Part shown: in pieces, positions 1-12,540 of the stretch
Position numbering within the stretch: position 1 is the first letter of the stretch
Layout of the letters: each line of letters begins with the position of its first letter
Assembly (NCBI RefSeq): GCF_947242115.1
Contig: NC_074725.1
Span: 12,038,511 to 12,102,510 of the forward strand
Source: Biomphalaria glabrata
Lineage: Eukaryota; Mollusca; Gastropoda; Planorbidae
Reading direction: 5' to 3'
Length of the DNA stretch: 64,000 nt
Translations under genes and position numbers: made by a program
Notes under the pieces: model-generated
What the model was told of the DNA's origin: nothing
Seen by the model: the letters and a program-made list of their open reading frames with translations, nothing else
Database searches by the model: none

Positions 1-1072
1 GATGTTGGATCTAGACCTAGAATCCTAGATATACATCTCTAGCCTATTTTCAATATATTTTTTCTTTTTTTTTTTTTTCAAATGATAATGCGCCAACATT
101 TTACAGGACATCAGAAGCAAAGAATTGGGAAGATACAAAAAAAAATTGCTTCATTAGCAGAATAACATGTTGCAATTAGCAAAAAATAAAAAAGAAATAA
201 ATAAATTTGAGAAAAAAAATATTTTTTTAGGACTAACTCTTGTTTTGTAACACATGTGAACAAAATGTCAAGACATTCAAATATGTTTTCTGCGAATCTT
301 TCGAAAACATTATTATAACAAACAATAATGTGTTCAGCTTTTCCTTTCTTTGAAGATTCTTGAATGATCTCTGAGACTTCCTCCATATATATTTATATCG
401 TCCTAAATCCCTAAATTTAAGCTGCACAAAACTCTATCATTTCTACTTGCTGTCCTAATACCCTTCTTTCAATTAAATAAAACATGACTGTGTGTGTGGG
501 AGGGGGGTTAGTGAAACTGTGTGTGAAAGTTACAACGTGTGTGTTTAGTGTAAGTGTGCTTAGTGTATTTGTGTGTGTGTGTGTGATTAAAAAATAAATC
601 GGAAAAGAAGATTTTTCCTACGACTCCTTAAAGGCAGTTGGAGATTAAGACACTTTCTAATATCTAAGAACAAGATCTAAAGAAATCATTTTTTTTCAGT
701 ATGACTTGCTTGAAAGCTAAATCCCTCGAATTTAAAAATAAAAGTAAAAGCTTTTAGGTTAAACTAATGTAAAAATTAATCATTCCTTCTTGAAGACTTC
801 AGCCTTGATCTGTCATGTTTTGACATCAATTTCAAACATCGTAAATGTTATTTAAAACGGGGATAAAAAGAACGCTGTATACCTTCCTATGTATATGTAC
901 CTCATCACTATTTAATATAGGTACATTTACTTAATCATGCTTTTATTTAGTGTGAAATTGTTTTGCATCAAGTAGAGATACATACATTATAAATATATAA
1001 CACTTTAATCTTTGGTTTGGCAACTTTGGTTTCACAATGATGAATTTGACGTAGACAGGCTCCGCCCATTAT
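1..1072. other. AT-rich sequence, no gene seen
   Basis: Homopolymer A and T runs and a GT-rich tract around 485-584, with a (GT)n core at about 565-584. Short reading frames here have no recognisable protein features. I see no exon with credible splice sites, although upstream exons of the gene ending at 2110 could lie here or outside the window. Confidence 0.5.
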
Positions 1073-1082
1073 AATTAAGATA

Positions 1083-1149
1083 AAAAGTAAAGTTTACCCT
1101 TTCAGACCTTGCGATCTATGGGGCAGATGATGTAAAGGTTATCTGTTTC
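1083..1149 (-). mobile_element. 5'-truncated tRNA-derived SINE (family 1) with target-site duplication
   Basis: The segment is the 3' tail of the SINE seen whole at 6750-7013, here inverted and only about 67 bp long. It keeps the 'cagaccttgcgatct' and 'gatgatgtaaagg' blocks. The 10-bp sequence aattaagata lies on both sides, at 1073-1082 and 1150-1159, as expected for a target-site duplication from LINE-driven insertion. Confidence 0.75.
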
Positions 1150-1883
1150 AATTAAGATATTCACTTTATTATTAGCAGTAGTAGTAGAAGTATTATTATT
1201 ATCATGTTAGAAATGAACGAGTATTCATTCTTTGGCACTGCCAGGGTCGAGTTTCGTTAAAGAGAAACAAAATTCATCGTAGTCCCTTTAACAGTTTCCA
1301 CTGAGGAATTTTCTGGTGATGTGGCAGGTCTGCAGCAGTACCGCCCTCTGACAGGTAACGCGGATGTTCCTAAGAATGCTGAGGGCCTAGAAGGTATCTG
1401 TGAGGTCAGTTATTATTATCCCCTCGGTCGATATAACAATGGGGAATATTGTTATTTTTAATAACTTCCATAAACGCTTAAACTCCAAGCCTGGGTTCCC
1501 ATATTTTCTTTGTTTTTCTGTTTCAGTTTTTCTTAAATTATGAGACAGTGGTACGGCGATATCGATAATGATAGCGTTTTTTTTAATCAATCAGGGCGAT
1601 TAAAATAGGCCTATCCCAGTTTAGCAGATGTTCAGTAGACTCGAGAACCTCTTGTGGCGAGTATTTATAATAAGGAGGAGTATCCTTACCGATCAAATTG
1701 TGTCAAAGCCAATTGTTGGTGTATTAGCTTTGCAAATCTCATCAATGAGATATTATTTCGCTGGCACGGCAAGAATCGAGAAAAAAAAATGCATTGTAGT
1801 CTCCCTTGAGAGTTTTGAAAATTATCGTTTGCTATGCTAGTTATTTCAACCTTGTTTTGTCCATTTCGATCTCTCTTCTCCAG

Positions 1884-2110
1884 ACGGTTACCAAGAGTAT
1901 CACGTGAACCCTCACGCCCACAAGAAGCTGGACAACGGAATCTTCGTCTACATGATCGAAAACGACCTCATAGACCCCAAGAAGGTCACCTTGGAGTTTG
2001 CCCAGAAGGATCCCATCAAGCAAGTCGCGCTGCTGGAGATTAAACTCAACGATGACGGCACTAAGATCGTCGGCCTTGACCTGGATGGCGACATCGTGGA
2101 GCTGAAATAG
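1884..2110 (+). CDS. Last coding exon of an unrecognised gene (75 codons)
   Basis: A pyrimidine tract ending ctcttctccag (AG at 1882-1883) precedes an open frame running to TAG at 2108-2110. The first codon is split, with two bases in this exon. The readable peptide begins GYQEYHVNPHAHKK and ends DLDGDIVELK. It is acidic and lysine-rich, without cysteine, membrane segment or any domain I recognise. Codons are strongly GC-ending (CTG, GAC, AAG, ATC) in an AT-rich neighbourhood, which supports real coding and suggests high expression. A methionine-initiated start is not visible, so the protein is partial and earlier exons must lie upstream. A poly(A) signal AATAAA at 2554-2559 would give a 3' UTR of about 450 bases. 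Function unknown. Confidence 0.7.
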
Positions 2111-2575
2111 TTTCCTTGTAGATTAGAAACGAATTTTTGTTTTGTTTCATTTCATTTTCTTAAGTTGTTTCTTTTTGTATTTTTAAAAGACCGGCTTGAA
2201 CTTGTTATGCCTCTATGTGGTTAGGTTGCCCTCTTGTTAATGTCCTAGACATAATGCACTACGTGCCCCATGAGCATAGAGACTACACAGAATGCTGTTG
2301 AGGAATCTAATCAAGATATTTTAAAGCATAAAGACTTCCTATATATCATTTCGAAGTTTTCACGTGTGCCCACATACAACGTAGGGAGATATACAAATTG
2401 GATGTTTTCAAAATATGTTCCGAAGAAGAGATGTTTATGTATTAAAACAATCTGATATTTGAAATATGTACTCAAGATGTTTTGATCTCAAAAACAAAAG
2501 GGAAACAATCATCCTCAAACAAGAGAGACAATCCTGTATTAAAAAATTTGGCAAATAAAGCGTTCAAAATGAATT
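2111..2575 (+). other. Probable 3' UTR and poly(A) signal of the 1884-2110 exon
   Basis: AT-rich sequence after the stop codon, with AATAAA at 2554-2559 as the first good hexamer. The end of the transcript near 2575 is inferred. Confidence 0.45.
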
Positions 2576-4133
2576 GATATATTTTGTGCTATGCATGCTT
2601 CGAATATATTGTGCCACAATTATGAACCCTTATGCACCCACAGGTTTTTTTTATTGCCTTTTCTTTTTATGTTTTCCCTAAACCCCCTTTTTTTTCTCTT
2701 CCCCAGTATTATTGAATTATTTAAACGCGTGGATTCCCTACCATCTGATCAAACATTATCCTATCCATGTTTGTGTGACTGCTTTGATGTGGCGTTGAAT
2801 GGAGTCATTGTCATAAGCTATTCCTGTTCATTTAATGTGTCATATTTATTGTAAATGTTCTGCTTCTAGAGTTTGTTTTTCAATTATCGTGTGAATGTTT
2901 AAGGTAAAGACTAGAAATATCGTAGGTCTAGAGCCAGGATAAATTAGAATAATCTATTACTCCTTACAACAAGAAATTACAATTGGCCTACTTAATATTG
3001 GCGATTCAACCTATGTTTAGCATGCATAAAGGAAATTTATTAAAATAAAAATTGTATTATTATTACACGTTAATTAATAAGGAACTGAAAATGTATCTCC
3101 CCTTTCAGCGTTTTTGTTTCAATGATTTTGAAGGATATGTATTTAGTTGAATGATCTGCTATACAATCACAAAAACTTCCATGCCGTGGTGGCAAGCTGG
3201 ATGAATGTACTGTTATTGAACGTAAACAACCTTATACCGGACACAATGCCACAATACAACTATAAACTGGTAATAGAAGAATGCCCAGTAACATATAAAT
3301 CTATTATATTTAGAGAATGTGATTGTTCCCTTTTTCAATACGCTCCATTATGCATACTAAGTAAAATACGTTTACATTTCAATCATTCTTTTCGAGTAGG
3401 GTTCAATAATGAGATACAAGGGATCTGTGTCTGGTTTATGATCCCGCTACAGTGTTACCATGAACTGGCCATTGTTTCTAGAATGGCATGAATGTTGTCG
3501 AGTTTGGGAATAAAACGGAACATGTACGTTTGACTTCAGTTGAAGTCCAGTTCTATTAGGTCAAGCATGGAACGGCGTGAGAGATGGAATATGATGAGCA
3601 ATGAGCAATGCCTTCTTATTGAACTGCGGGGAATAAACCTGTCCAATGAGCCTTGCATGAACTAGAATACTTATTGAGATTGAATTGTTGTAGGCCTATC
3701 TATGTATGTAATGGTATGAAAATAACAACTTTCTGTCCTGGTTTTATGATATCTCGGTCTTTCCGTGGCGGACATTGTCGTTCATTGTGTGATATTAATA
3801 CATCTTTTATATCAACAATCAAACTAAGCGGCTTTGTTGTTGTTTTTTCATTGTGGTATGTATGTATACATGTATTGCAGTTCGTTTCATTCGTTCAATT
3901 AGTATTTAATGTTTGATTTCTGTACGTCAGACATAAAGGCGAACGCGATCAATGCTATTTATATTTCAAGAGAGACAACTCCCATTTGTCGTATCGCCTC
4001 AACATGAAATCATGATTAAATGACAGTTTCATTTATTTAGATGTTCCAACCTCAGCTTGATTGCGTCAAGACTTAAACCACGTGACTGTCAGACAAATCG
4101 GAGAACTTCAAGTGAAATTTTGAATCTTAGATG
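2576..4133. other. No gene seen
   Basis: Unique-looking AT-rich sequence. A 114-codon open frame at 3147-3491 has no recognisable domain, no signal peptide, and codon use like its non-coding flanks, so I do not call it a gene. Confidence 0.45.
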
Positions 4134-4269
4134 CAGTGGCGTAGCTAGGGTCGGGAGATGGGGGGGGGGGGTCCAAATCCGAAAGTCTCCCTCCCCGGAC
4201 CCAACTTGATGGTGGCCGCCAAATAAATGTCCTATTTTTTTACATCAGATATTAAATATTACGCCACTG
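4134..4269. mobile_element. Short MITE-like element with inverted ends
   Basis: The ends CAGTGGCGTA (4134-4143) and TACGCCACTG (ending 4269) are exact inverted repeats of about 10 bp around 136 bp that include a G-run and C-rich tract. CAG...CTG ends are common in hAT-type elements. I could not see a convincing 8-bp target duplication. A related right end occurs at about 8937-8994. Confidence 0.55.
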
Positions 4270-4534
4270 CCATGCAATTTTACTATTCACGTGGAGTCAA
4301 AAATACTAGACAGCATTGATCAAGAGATGATGTTATAGATGTCTTTGCAGGACAGAAAGCACGACGTTAGACGATAGAAATTGAGGTTTGTCACTTGTGC
4401 ATTATTTAGCTAATAAACAATGGTATAATTTAATAAAAGATTCTTAATGATTATTTTTGTTAATTTTACGTATATACTCTGCCAAATTGAATTTAGACAT
4501 ATTTATTAAGTACATAATCTCATGTCATATGTCG

Positions 4535-4850
4535 AATATCGTAATGTGGGGACTCCTGTCTCCACAAGGATCTGTCACAGGCAATGTATGAAGCCTCTTC
4601 CCACCTAGTGTCCACTGCTCTGGGATCCTCCATGAAAGTGTGACGCCAGGTTATACGAGGACATCCCCATTTGTGTTTTTTCGTACTGGCCTCCATGTCA
4701 TCGCAACTCTTGGTATGTGTAATTCATTCTGTCGGAGGACATGTCCCGCAATCCTCATACGACGCTCGGTCACAACCTCAATAAGTGGTCAGTTCGTCAT
4801 CCGTCTTGGCCTTCTTTGTTGAGCCACATTTAGTCTTTTCCCAATTTTTG
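4535..4850 (-). mobile_element. LINE fragment, C-terminal coding end
   Basis: On the minus strand this matches the copy at 40310-40745. The reverse-strand reading in both contains the GHV...R.P motif and basic 'GNPR.TWR' type segment typical of the C-terminus of RTE-like LINE polyproteins, followed by 'ED.RA....WEEA'. The frame is broken. It adjoins a SINE remnant at 4960. Confidence 0.6.
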
Positions 4851-4959
4851 GCAGATGACTACCATGTCTAACTTGCATATGTTTCTGCTGGGATGACGAC
4901 TGTGTTAAGTGGGTGTATTTTATCTCGAGCCCAATAACTTGGCTTGTCCAAATGGGCCT

Positions 4960-5063
4960 CACTTTTTGGCATCCCACAGGTCGACTAGGGATGGCGGCGG
5001 GCAGGGTATTGGCCCGGGACCATCTAGACGACAGACCAACGCACATGCCGCACGACCTGGCCG
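4960..5063 (-). mobile_element. tRNA-derived SINE (family 2), degraded
   Basis: On the minus strand it starts with a tRNA-like head (CCTGGTC...TGCGGC) followed by a box-B-like tccCGGGccaat region and the GC-rich 'CTGCCCGCCGCCATCCC' block. It matches better copies at 16988-17165 and 20525-20696. Confidence 0.55.
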
Positions 5064-5075
5064 GCATTCCCCAAA

Positions 5076-6736
5076 CAGAGAAACATTTGTTTGATTTAAG
5101 CAGGCAATGACAGTAGAGTTGGAGGTAAAAGAGTGGCAGCTCTTACTGAGTCATTCTTACTATGTGACAAGCTCTGGTATAGAATGTGACTTCAATGCAA
5201 GAGACTGTATGTAATGCTTATGTCTATGTCTCTAATTTAGAAATGTTTACCATTCTTGTAAAAATAAGTATACAACAAAAAGGTGTACTCTACTTTAAAT
5301 AACAGAACAGCATTAAAACAGCTGAAATCTTTCTGGACGAGGATGAAAAAAAAATCAAAATTGTGTGTTTCCACTTTTTTGTAATCTATATTACACTCAC
5401 ATAAAACATGTTATATTTGATTTAAAAAAAAGAATAACAATTAACATTCTTTAAAGATTGTATCACTGATGGCGAGAGATCAAAGATACGTGTATGCAAT
5501 AAATTCTTAGCAAAACATATTTACTTGAAAAAAAAAGGTAGGTAGGTAATTTATACAACTACAGATCAAAAACATTGAGATATAAACAGCGAAGGCTTTA
5601 CAAAGAAAATGAATATTTATATTGATTATATCATAATTTTTGGATAAAACAAAAAAAAATCTTATTATTATCTAATAAAAGGTATTATCCATGAGAACAC
5701 ACATTGTTTAACTAAGCAAACTTTACATAAGGGCTTCTAAGGTTTTCATAAAGCCCACCTATGTAATTCATTAGAATTCATTGAATTGGAGAAACACAAC
5801 AGTAACTTGGCATATATGCTGATGTTTGCGTATGTTCATTTGCTCTTCACATTTTAATAGGTGTATCTAAAAGTATGTCATAATTTTGGTTTTGAGCCAA
5901 TTTAATATTTGTTAATTTAACTATTTTTTATTCTCTTTAGCCATTATACCTTTTTTATATTAATATGTATAGTTTGTTGAGACATCCTTTGTAGATGATG
6001 CTCTTGGCACAACATGAACTGCCATAAATCCTGCTTTGAATTAATACATAGAAATAATTTGATTTTAAACCCCAAAACTAGTTAAAACTCTTGCGTGATG
6101 AAATAGACTGATTCACACACACACAAAATGCAATCGACATTTTCAAAATAGCGATGACCATCAGATGTCTATATAACTCGGACTCATTTTTTTAATCAAG
6201 CAGAGCGCTGATTTTTGGCACAAGTGCTAAAGGTTGACCTCCCTCTGGGTTTGGATGCCATGCTTTGAAACCTTCTGTTCTAGATATTTCTGATGAAGTC
6301 TGTAACACATTATGTTTTGACGCGAAATGTTACCAGTGACATTTGCAGGTATTGACTTAAGGCCACGTCTGGGGAACTTTAAAAATCAACAAATCTTAGA
6401 TGTTGGCTTACTTGCAAATGTTAAGAAAACATTGCTTCTGGTATCTTGACCATTAGACACACTCTGTACTGGATTTTTTCTTTTGAAAAAATGAAGAAAA
6501 ATATAATTGAGAGACAAAACAAGATCTTTTTTTTTTTTTAAGTAAGGGAGGTGACCAATTTAATCAATAAATTTACATCACTTATTTCCCTTCAATTAGA
6601 AAAAAAACAAAACATTTAGTCCAAGGGTGGCCAACCTTTTGGCTCCATGCGCAATTTTGTTTTCATTTTTGATTCAGATGCGCCACTAAAAACGAACCCT
6701 AATTGATTTTTATTTTCCTAAGACTTTCATGTATAC
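5076..6736. other. No gene seen
   Basis: AT-rich sequence with A-runs. At about 6617-6665 a 'gggtggccaacctttt' block resembles a hAT terminal sequence, but no matching opposite end was found. Confidence 0.4.
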
Positions 6737-6749
6737 AATATTTTGATGG

Positions 6750-7013
6750 GAGGCGCGGTGGCTTTGTGGTAAAGCGCTTGGCTTCCGAAGCGAGGGGTCA
6801 TGGGTTCGAATTCTGGTGAAGAGTGGGATTTTTAATTTCGGGATCTTTAGGGCTCTAATGGGTACCTGACATTAGTTGGAGAAAATTATTGGCGGTGGTC
6901 GTTGTGCTGGCCACATGACACCCTCTTTAACCGTGGACCACAGAGACGGATTACCTTTACATCATCTTCTATAGATCGCAAGGTCTAAAAGGGGAACTTT
7001 ACTTTTTTAATTA
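6750..7013 (+). mobile_element. Full-length tRNA-derived SINE (family 1) with 13-bp target-site duplication
   Basis: The head reads as a tRNA relic: box A region 'GTGGCTTTGTGGTAAAGCG' and box B 'GGGTTCGAATTC' near 6802-6813. The conserved body follows ('gggtacctgacatta', 'gtgctggccacatgacac', 'gatcgcaaggtct'). The sequence aatattttgatgg occurs at 6737-6749 and again at 7014-7026, a perfect 13-bp target-site duplication. Copies lie at 1083, 30870, 49532, 50785 and 59113. Confidence 0.88.
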
Positions 7014-7026
7014 AATATTTTGATGG

Positions 7027-8936
7027 ACGAACTAAGACACTGTGACACTGATATGCAACTTCTTAGTTCTAATCATTTTAAAATGTTGCACATATATGTA
7101 TAAAGAAGGCCAAAAGAAGAGACACTATCAAATTGTAATTTAAGTAAAATTTAGATCTAGTTCTTTGTATAACTGGAATCTAACATACATTCTGAAAGAT
7201 GAAAAGGATGGAAAGAAAGAATTGGAAGGAGAATAGATTTATATAATTGTTATGAGCAAGTTCTTTTATTTTATTCTTAAACTACAAGCAGAATTAATTT
7301 AAACAGCTTCAAATTTTATTATGACCAGTCAGTACATTTCTATAATATCGACTGCCCATCTATCTCTCTCTCTCTCTCTCTCTTTCTTTCTTTCCAATTT
7401 CCATCACTAACTGTGTGTATGAGGCTACTATGAGCTCTACCTGTTCTTTGGAGTTCTGAATTATCTGCATTTATCAGGCAGGTTCGCAAATCAAAACATT
7501 CTAAACAAGTTCTGCCCGAGTAAGTCTACCGTATACTAATAGGTGCCCAGGATTAATTTAAGCTCGACCCAATTAACTTTATTAAATTAACTGAACTTTG
7601 ACCCTCTTCTCTCCACAGGAGTTCATCAAATCTTTTCATTCAAAACGTTTCGGTTAAACTTTTTGTTTTTTTAGTTCTAGCAAACGATTAGTGATATTAG
7701 TAACTCTTCTCCAAGAAGAGTGAGTCGACAATTTTTTTTAACAAGGTTCGATCTCACATGTGGTATAATTCTGTGAGTGATAGAGTTCTGGAATTAGATC
7801 TAGCTTTTTGTGTACTGGTCCAAACATTTCACCTGATAGTGTTGATTTCAGACTCAGATATTGCAGGAAATTGAAACTTGATCGCGTTGTGCTTACCTTC
7901 ATACCTGGAAACTCCACTAGATCTCTAGCATGTGAGTGTATGGAATGCATCATTGTCTACACGAGACTGCAGATTCTCTTTATCTTCAAGACGTTTATGT
8001 TGGCACTGGGAGAACTGTGCCTCGGCTGCGGTGAACAGTCAAGTCTAATGGTTAGCACACATTTCTAGCTGGGAGAAAACCGTTTCAACTTCTGACTTAG
8101 GTCAGACGAAAGTCAAATAAAAAAAATTGAGTCATTATTATTCAGACGCAATAAATCTTATCTACACGAGTCTAGTGTCATTGAATTTTGTCTCTTGTTT
8201 TAATAAATTATTTTTGCTTGCCATTGTTCTCGTTAATGTAAATAAGAACCAAGTGGAATGTGTATATCTGATTAAATATAAAGGTGAGATTCAAGTGAAA
8301 TAGTGCCCTCTTCCTTACAGTTAACCATTATTAGGACATTGAACCAAATGTATCATTTAAACGTGTGATGAATACTTGATGTTGCTCGTTTAGAAAGGGG
8401 CTTCAGATAAAAGGTAGCGCCTAAGCTCCACCAGCGTGGATCAGAACTGAGCCCCGGGCACCAAGCTTTTTCCTGTTTATCTGAGTTTCAGAAACTCATT
8501 CAATGCAAGTAAGACGATTGCAGCTAAAATAACATTGAACAAAGAAGGCTGGAACATGTTGACACTGAAGTGTGAGAGGCATTCAAGACAATGAAACGTG
8601 TACGGTTGTAGTGACCTTGAACTTCGAACTTCTAGAGAGAAATTCGTTCATTTTTACGTAAAGATGGAGTAGAATGTCGAATCTACAAAGAATTTTTTGA
8701 ATCAATTTTGTTGCTAAGGTGAAGATAAAACGTCCCATTAATATCATAATTTAATCTGTAAATAATGTCGTTTTTTACTGGATCAATACTTAAATATGAA
8801 AAAAATTCTATGCGAATAGGCTTACATTAATTATTATTTCTACATAACGTTTTGGACACTCACAGAGATAAATCTACACAAAATATAATGAAATATATGT
8901 AGATATAGATCTGTGTATTAATCTTACATAAGTATA
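7027..8936. other. No gene seen; (CT)n tract
   Basis: AT-rich non-coding sequence with a (TC)n/(TTTC)n microsatellite at about 7361-7393. Small open frames at 7738-8068 on both strands have no recognisable protein features. Confidence 0.4.
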
Positions 8937-8994
8937 TTGTGGGAGTCACCCGGTGCGAAACGCACCCCCCGCACTCCCCCTAGTAACGCCACTG
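8937..8994. mobile_element. Orphan right end of the CAGTGGCGTA repeat
   Basis: A GC-rich patch ending in tagtaACGCCACTG at 8994, matching the right end of the element at 4134-4269. No partner end was found nearby. Confidence 0.4.
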
Positions 8995-10514
8995 ACATTT
9001 AGCAATGGACATCATCTGAGAGAACAGAAGTGGGGGGAGGGGTATAATCGGGTACATGTGCACTGACCTATATGCAACACTACCTGGATATATTAGACTT
9101 CGGGTCTTGAAAGCACTTTGTTTTACATACTAGAGTGTTGAAAATGGAGCACCCGTTGATACTCACATTGTCTGACGTCTGTCGTCGTCTGCTTGTAACT
9201 TACATACATCTGATTTACGTCCATTTCTAACTCGTTGTGTGTTGTCCAAACTTTAACAAGAAATATGAAAATTAAAAAAAAACAAGGTTACAAGGATATT
9301 TTATGTGGAAACACAAACTCACAATCGGCCCCTGAAGTGGTCAACTTAGGCAGGTAAAATGGCAACTTTCAATATTTTCAGCCAGAATACCAGAAGCTAT
9401 GAATTAAAACTACCAACAACCACAACCCTATCTCCAAAATACAAAAGGAAGACACTTGTATGTATCGATAGTTTTGCCGATATTGTTATATTCAAATGCC
9501 GACTGACGACATGGTACCAAATAATGAGATACGAGAGTATATAATTTTTTATTATAAAATTTTAATTTTCATTTGTATAAATGAATTGATGATTTAGCAT
9601 TTTTGGTTCATTATGAACCTGGCTTGTCTGATATTATTGAAGGATTATTTAAATTATCTAAATGATCGTTTTGTAAAGGGCCAATCAAGGCCTCAATGAA
9701 GAAGCTTTTCACTTTGGTTAAATCTCTAAGATGTCTGCATGGTTTCCATCTGTTGTATACTGTATTGCAAGGTCTTAATATAAAACACTGCTTATTAAAT
9801 GATATTTTATATTTCTGTATCCTTGCATACTTAAAATGGGATTTTTTCCACTTTTAAAACAAAAAGTTAGCGTTTTATTTTAAATTTAAGTAGTTTATAT
9901 ATATATATATATATATTTAAATATTTTAAATTTTAATTTTTTTAAATATTTGTTTTAAAAAATAAAAAAAATTTTCATAAATATCTAAAATAAAATATTT
10001 ACATGGAAATTATCTCCCTTACAAATATTGTCTGCCATGCTTTTTTGCTATTAATAGTGAATATTTGTAAAAAAAATGGTATATTTTTATTTAAAAACTG
10101 CTTGCATTTTTACTTTTAAAAATTAATTTTATCAGGAGGGAAAAAAATCAGAACATTGAAAGGTCTAAAATATCAAGATGTCGAATGTTCAATATCTTTT
10201 TTACTTTGTGTGATCTAAACGGGACGGACGGACCGACAGACAGACCACACAAAACTAATGGAGGCTATTCTCCTTTCGGGGGCCAAAAAAATAAATTCCT
10301 ACTTTTGAGTTTGTTTCCATGAGTTCCCTAGATAAAACACTGTACTCTATCATAAAAAATATTGTAATATTAATGAAATGATCTTTCTGGAATTTTAATA
10401 AAATGTGTGTTATCTCGCAATTTCCATTAACCATTTAATAAAACATATAAATATACACAGATTCAACTTGAAAGTAGATGTATGTAGAAACACAAGTGAT
10501 ATAACAGTTTAACC
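8995..10514. other. Very AT-rich sequence, no gene seen
   Basis: Contains a (TA)n tract at 9896-9916 and long A/T runs at 9860-10140. Nothing codes convincingly. Confidence 0.4.
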
Positions 10515-10985
10515 AAGATCTTTTTTACCTTTACCTATCCCTTAGTCTGTTAAACGGTTGGGGCACCACGCAAGATTTGTCGCCCTTTTTTCAACATTCC
10601 TCCCTGTCTTTTGCCTAAGTTAGAAACTATCCATTCTTTTGTGTTCTCTTCCCTGCCTCTTCTTCTTTTTCCTGTACTGTTCCTTGAAGGAAAGTCCTCT
10701 CAAGCCCCAAAGACTTGTAAAATGGCCGTTTTTTTTACGATAGTTAGCAGGTCATCAAGGGGTGCAATCGCTGCAGTAACCCTGTCTCTAATCTCTTGGT
10801 CTTTAAATGTGATACCTAGGATCCTTCTGTAACCTCTCAATTTGCTAGGATCCTCTTATCTAGATATGCAGTCAGTGTCCAAGACTCACAAGCATATAAA
10901 AATGTGGCCTTGACAAGGGAGCGCATCAGTCTGATTTTGGTGCCGGGGGATATGCTGTAGTCTTTCCCTAACCAAGATCTAACTC
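10515..10985 (-). mobile_element. RTE-like LINE fragment (end of RT region to C-terminus)
   Basis: Read on the minus strand, pieces of frame give ...TKIRLMRSLVKATFLYACES, then WTL.A......RILA, then ITFKDQ...RDRVTAAI and the TIVKK segment. This is the conserved region downstream of the reverse transcriptase in RTE-like elements. It overlaps the same family as 29039-29440. Several frame breaks and stops are present, so it is a dead copy. Confidence 0.75.
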
Positions 10986-11989
10986 ACTAAAAATACCCAA
11001 ATCTCTTCTGTTTCACCTCTCTTGTTTCTTCTTCTTTTCATCTTCCCAGTATTTAATAACTTGAATTATGACATACCACCTTGTGATTTCATCAGATTGA
11101 AACTCCTCAGCCTACACAACCAAACCATCCACTCACCTATTTCATGGTTACATCAGAAAAAAACAACGAACATACACTCCATAACAACCTTCTCACCTCT
11201 ACAGGAGTTACGGGAAATCATTGAACATTTGATTGCCAGGGCGCACAGAAACGTCTTTATTGTATCTTATCCCGACTTTGGACACTATCAGGCTGGTGCT
11301 TCTAGAAACTGTCATGGCGTCATGTCTGTGTATGTGTGAGGGTAGAATAAGTTAAAACACAATTCATAAAATACTGAATTATAGAGTTCAAAATTTATTT
11401 TCTGGGTGCTACCAACTCAAAGCTACGTAGTTATATTTCCAGATGAACACTACATTATCAGGTCATCCTGACATTTATGGAAAAAAAAAACTATTTTTCT
11501 TTATATATTTTAAACTTTTTTTTTCTTACCACTAAAATATGACGTATTGGCTGTACCACTTGTTCTCTCTCTTTCTAACAAATTCCAAAGTGAATAGTTC
11601 AATAACGAGAAGAGTTCGTTGAACATTTTGTGTTCCCTGACCTTGTTGACTCACTTTATCTGAACTAATTGCCTCTAGGCACATAAGAACGTAGTTCGGC
11701 TGTCTCTTTGGCTTCTTTACACAGAAATAGGATTCAGTCAAGTTGCTTCATGGACGTCTAACATGACGTCAATTCCTTTTCAAAAGTAAGGGACTCTAAA
11801 TAAGAAAGGGATGTATCCGAGAGGGGAGATCGGTCAGTACAGTTGGTATTTCATGTATTGATTGTGCATTTCCATAAAAGTGAGACGAATCCATAAATAG
11901 TGAGCTTTTGGTGTATCCCATGTACTGATTACGAAATTAAAATATACATTTTAATAATAACAATCACTTTTGGGAACATTTTTTATTAA
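10986..11989. other. No gene seen
   Basis: A 105-codon open frame at 11022-11339 lacks recognisable domains and splice context. The remainder is AT-rich. Confidence 0.4.
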
Positions 11990-12540
11990 TATGTAGCATT
12001 AAATTAACGGGCAATAGAAAAGGGAATACTTTTAAAGACAAAGCTTATCTAAGGGAAAGAACGCTAAATACTGCCATTTATCTGAGAATTTCAGGGTTTA
12101 TCTCCCTTTCTGCTATATAAAACAAAATTAATTAATTAGTACTGAGTGATTAAATACTTGGCTAATTTTTAGATGAATTTGTGTATTGTTATCCACAATA
12201 AATAATAATGCAAAAATTTCAACTTGATTCGTGAATAGGAATAGGGACAAAAAAAGTGTCGAAACGTAATATGGCGACTAAATCCATAGGCATATCCACA
12301 TCTCTCATTAAGTAGCATTTATTTCCCTTATTTCGAAATTTAACAAAATAATTACCACCAACAATTAATTAACTAATTGTTTAATTTTTTTAATTGATTC
12401 ACGTCTTGACAGGCTCAATGTATTATTGTGCAAAGTTTTAATTTGATCCGAGAACGGGACATGGGAGAAAAAACATGTTTAAACTTTTTACAATACAGAC
12501 AAGACAAGTGAGTTGCTATAAGTTTTCACAAAATCAGAAT
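11990..12540 (-). repeat. Two inverted copies of dispersed repeat family 3 (AAGCTTATATCAACTC family)
   Basis: Two diverged copies in tandem on the minus strand, each with the order: 'ggcgactaaa', 'tttcccttatttcg', an (ATTA)-rich spacer, 'tttcaacttgatccg', 'ggga...aaa', 'agacaagac', 'ataagctt'. The same order occurs on the plus strand at 15873, 18768, 31544 and 39546, and on the minus strand at 13795 and 62766. No coding capacity. Confidence 0.6.

Noticed and set aside
3147-3491. 114-codon open frame
   Set aside because: No recognisable domain, AT-driven codon use and no splice context; within the range expected by chance in 64 kb.
6750-7013. A functional tRNA gene at the tRNA-like heads (also 16988, 30870, 37048 and others)
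   Set aside because: The A and B boxes are present but the cloverleaf is not complete, the bodies are shared between copies, and target duplications mark them as SINEs.
11022-11339. 105-codon open frame
   Set aside because: No recognisable features and no supporting promoter or splice sites.
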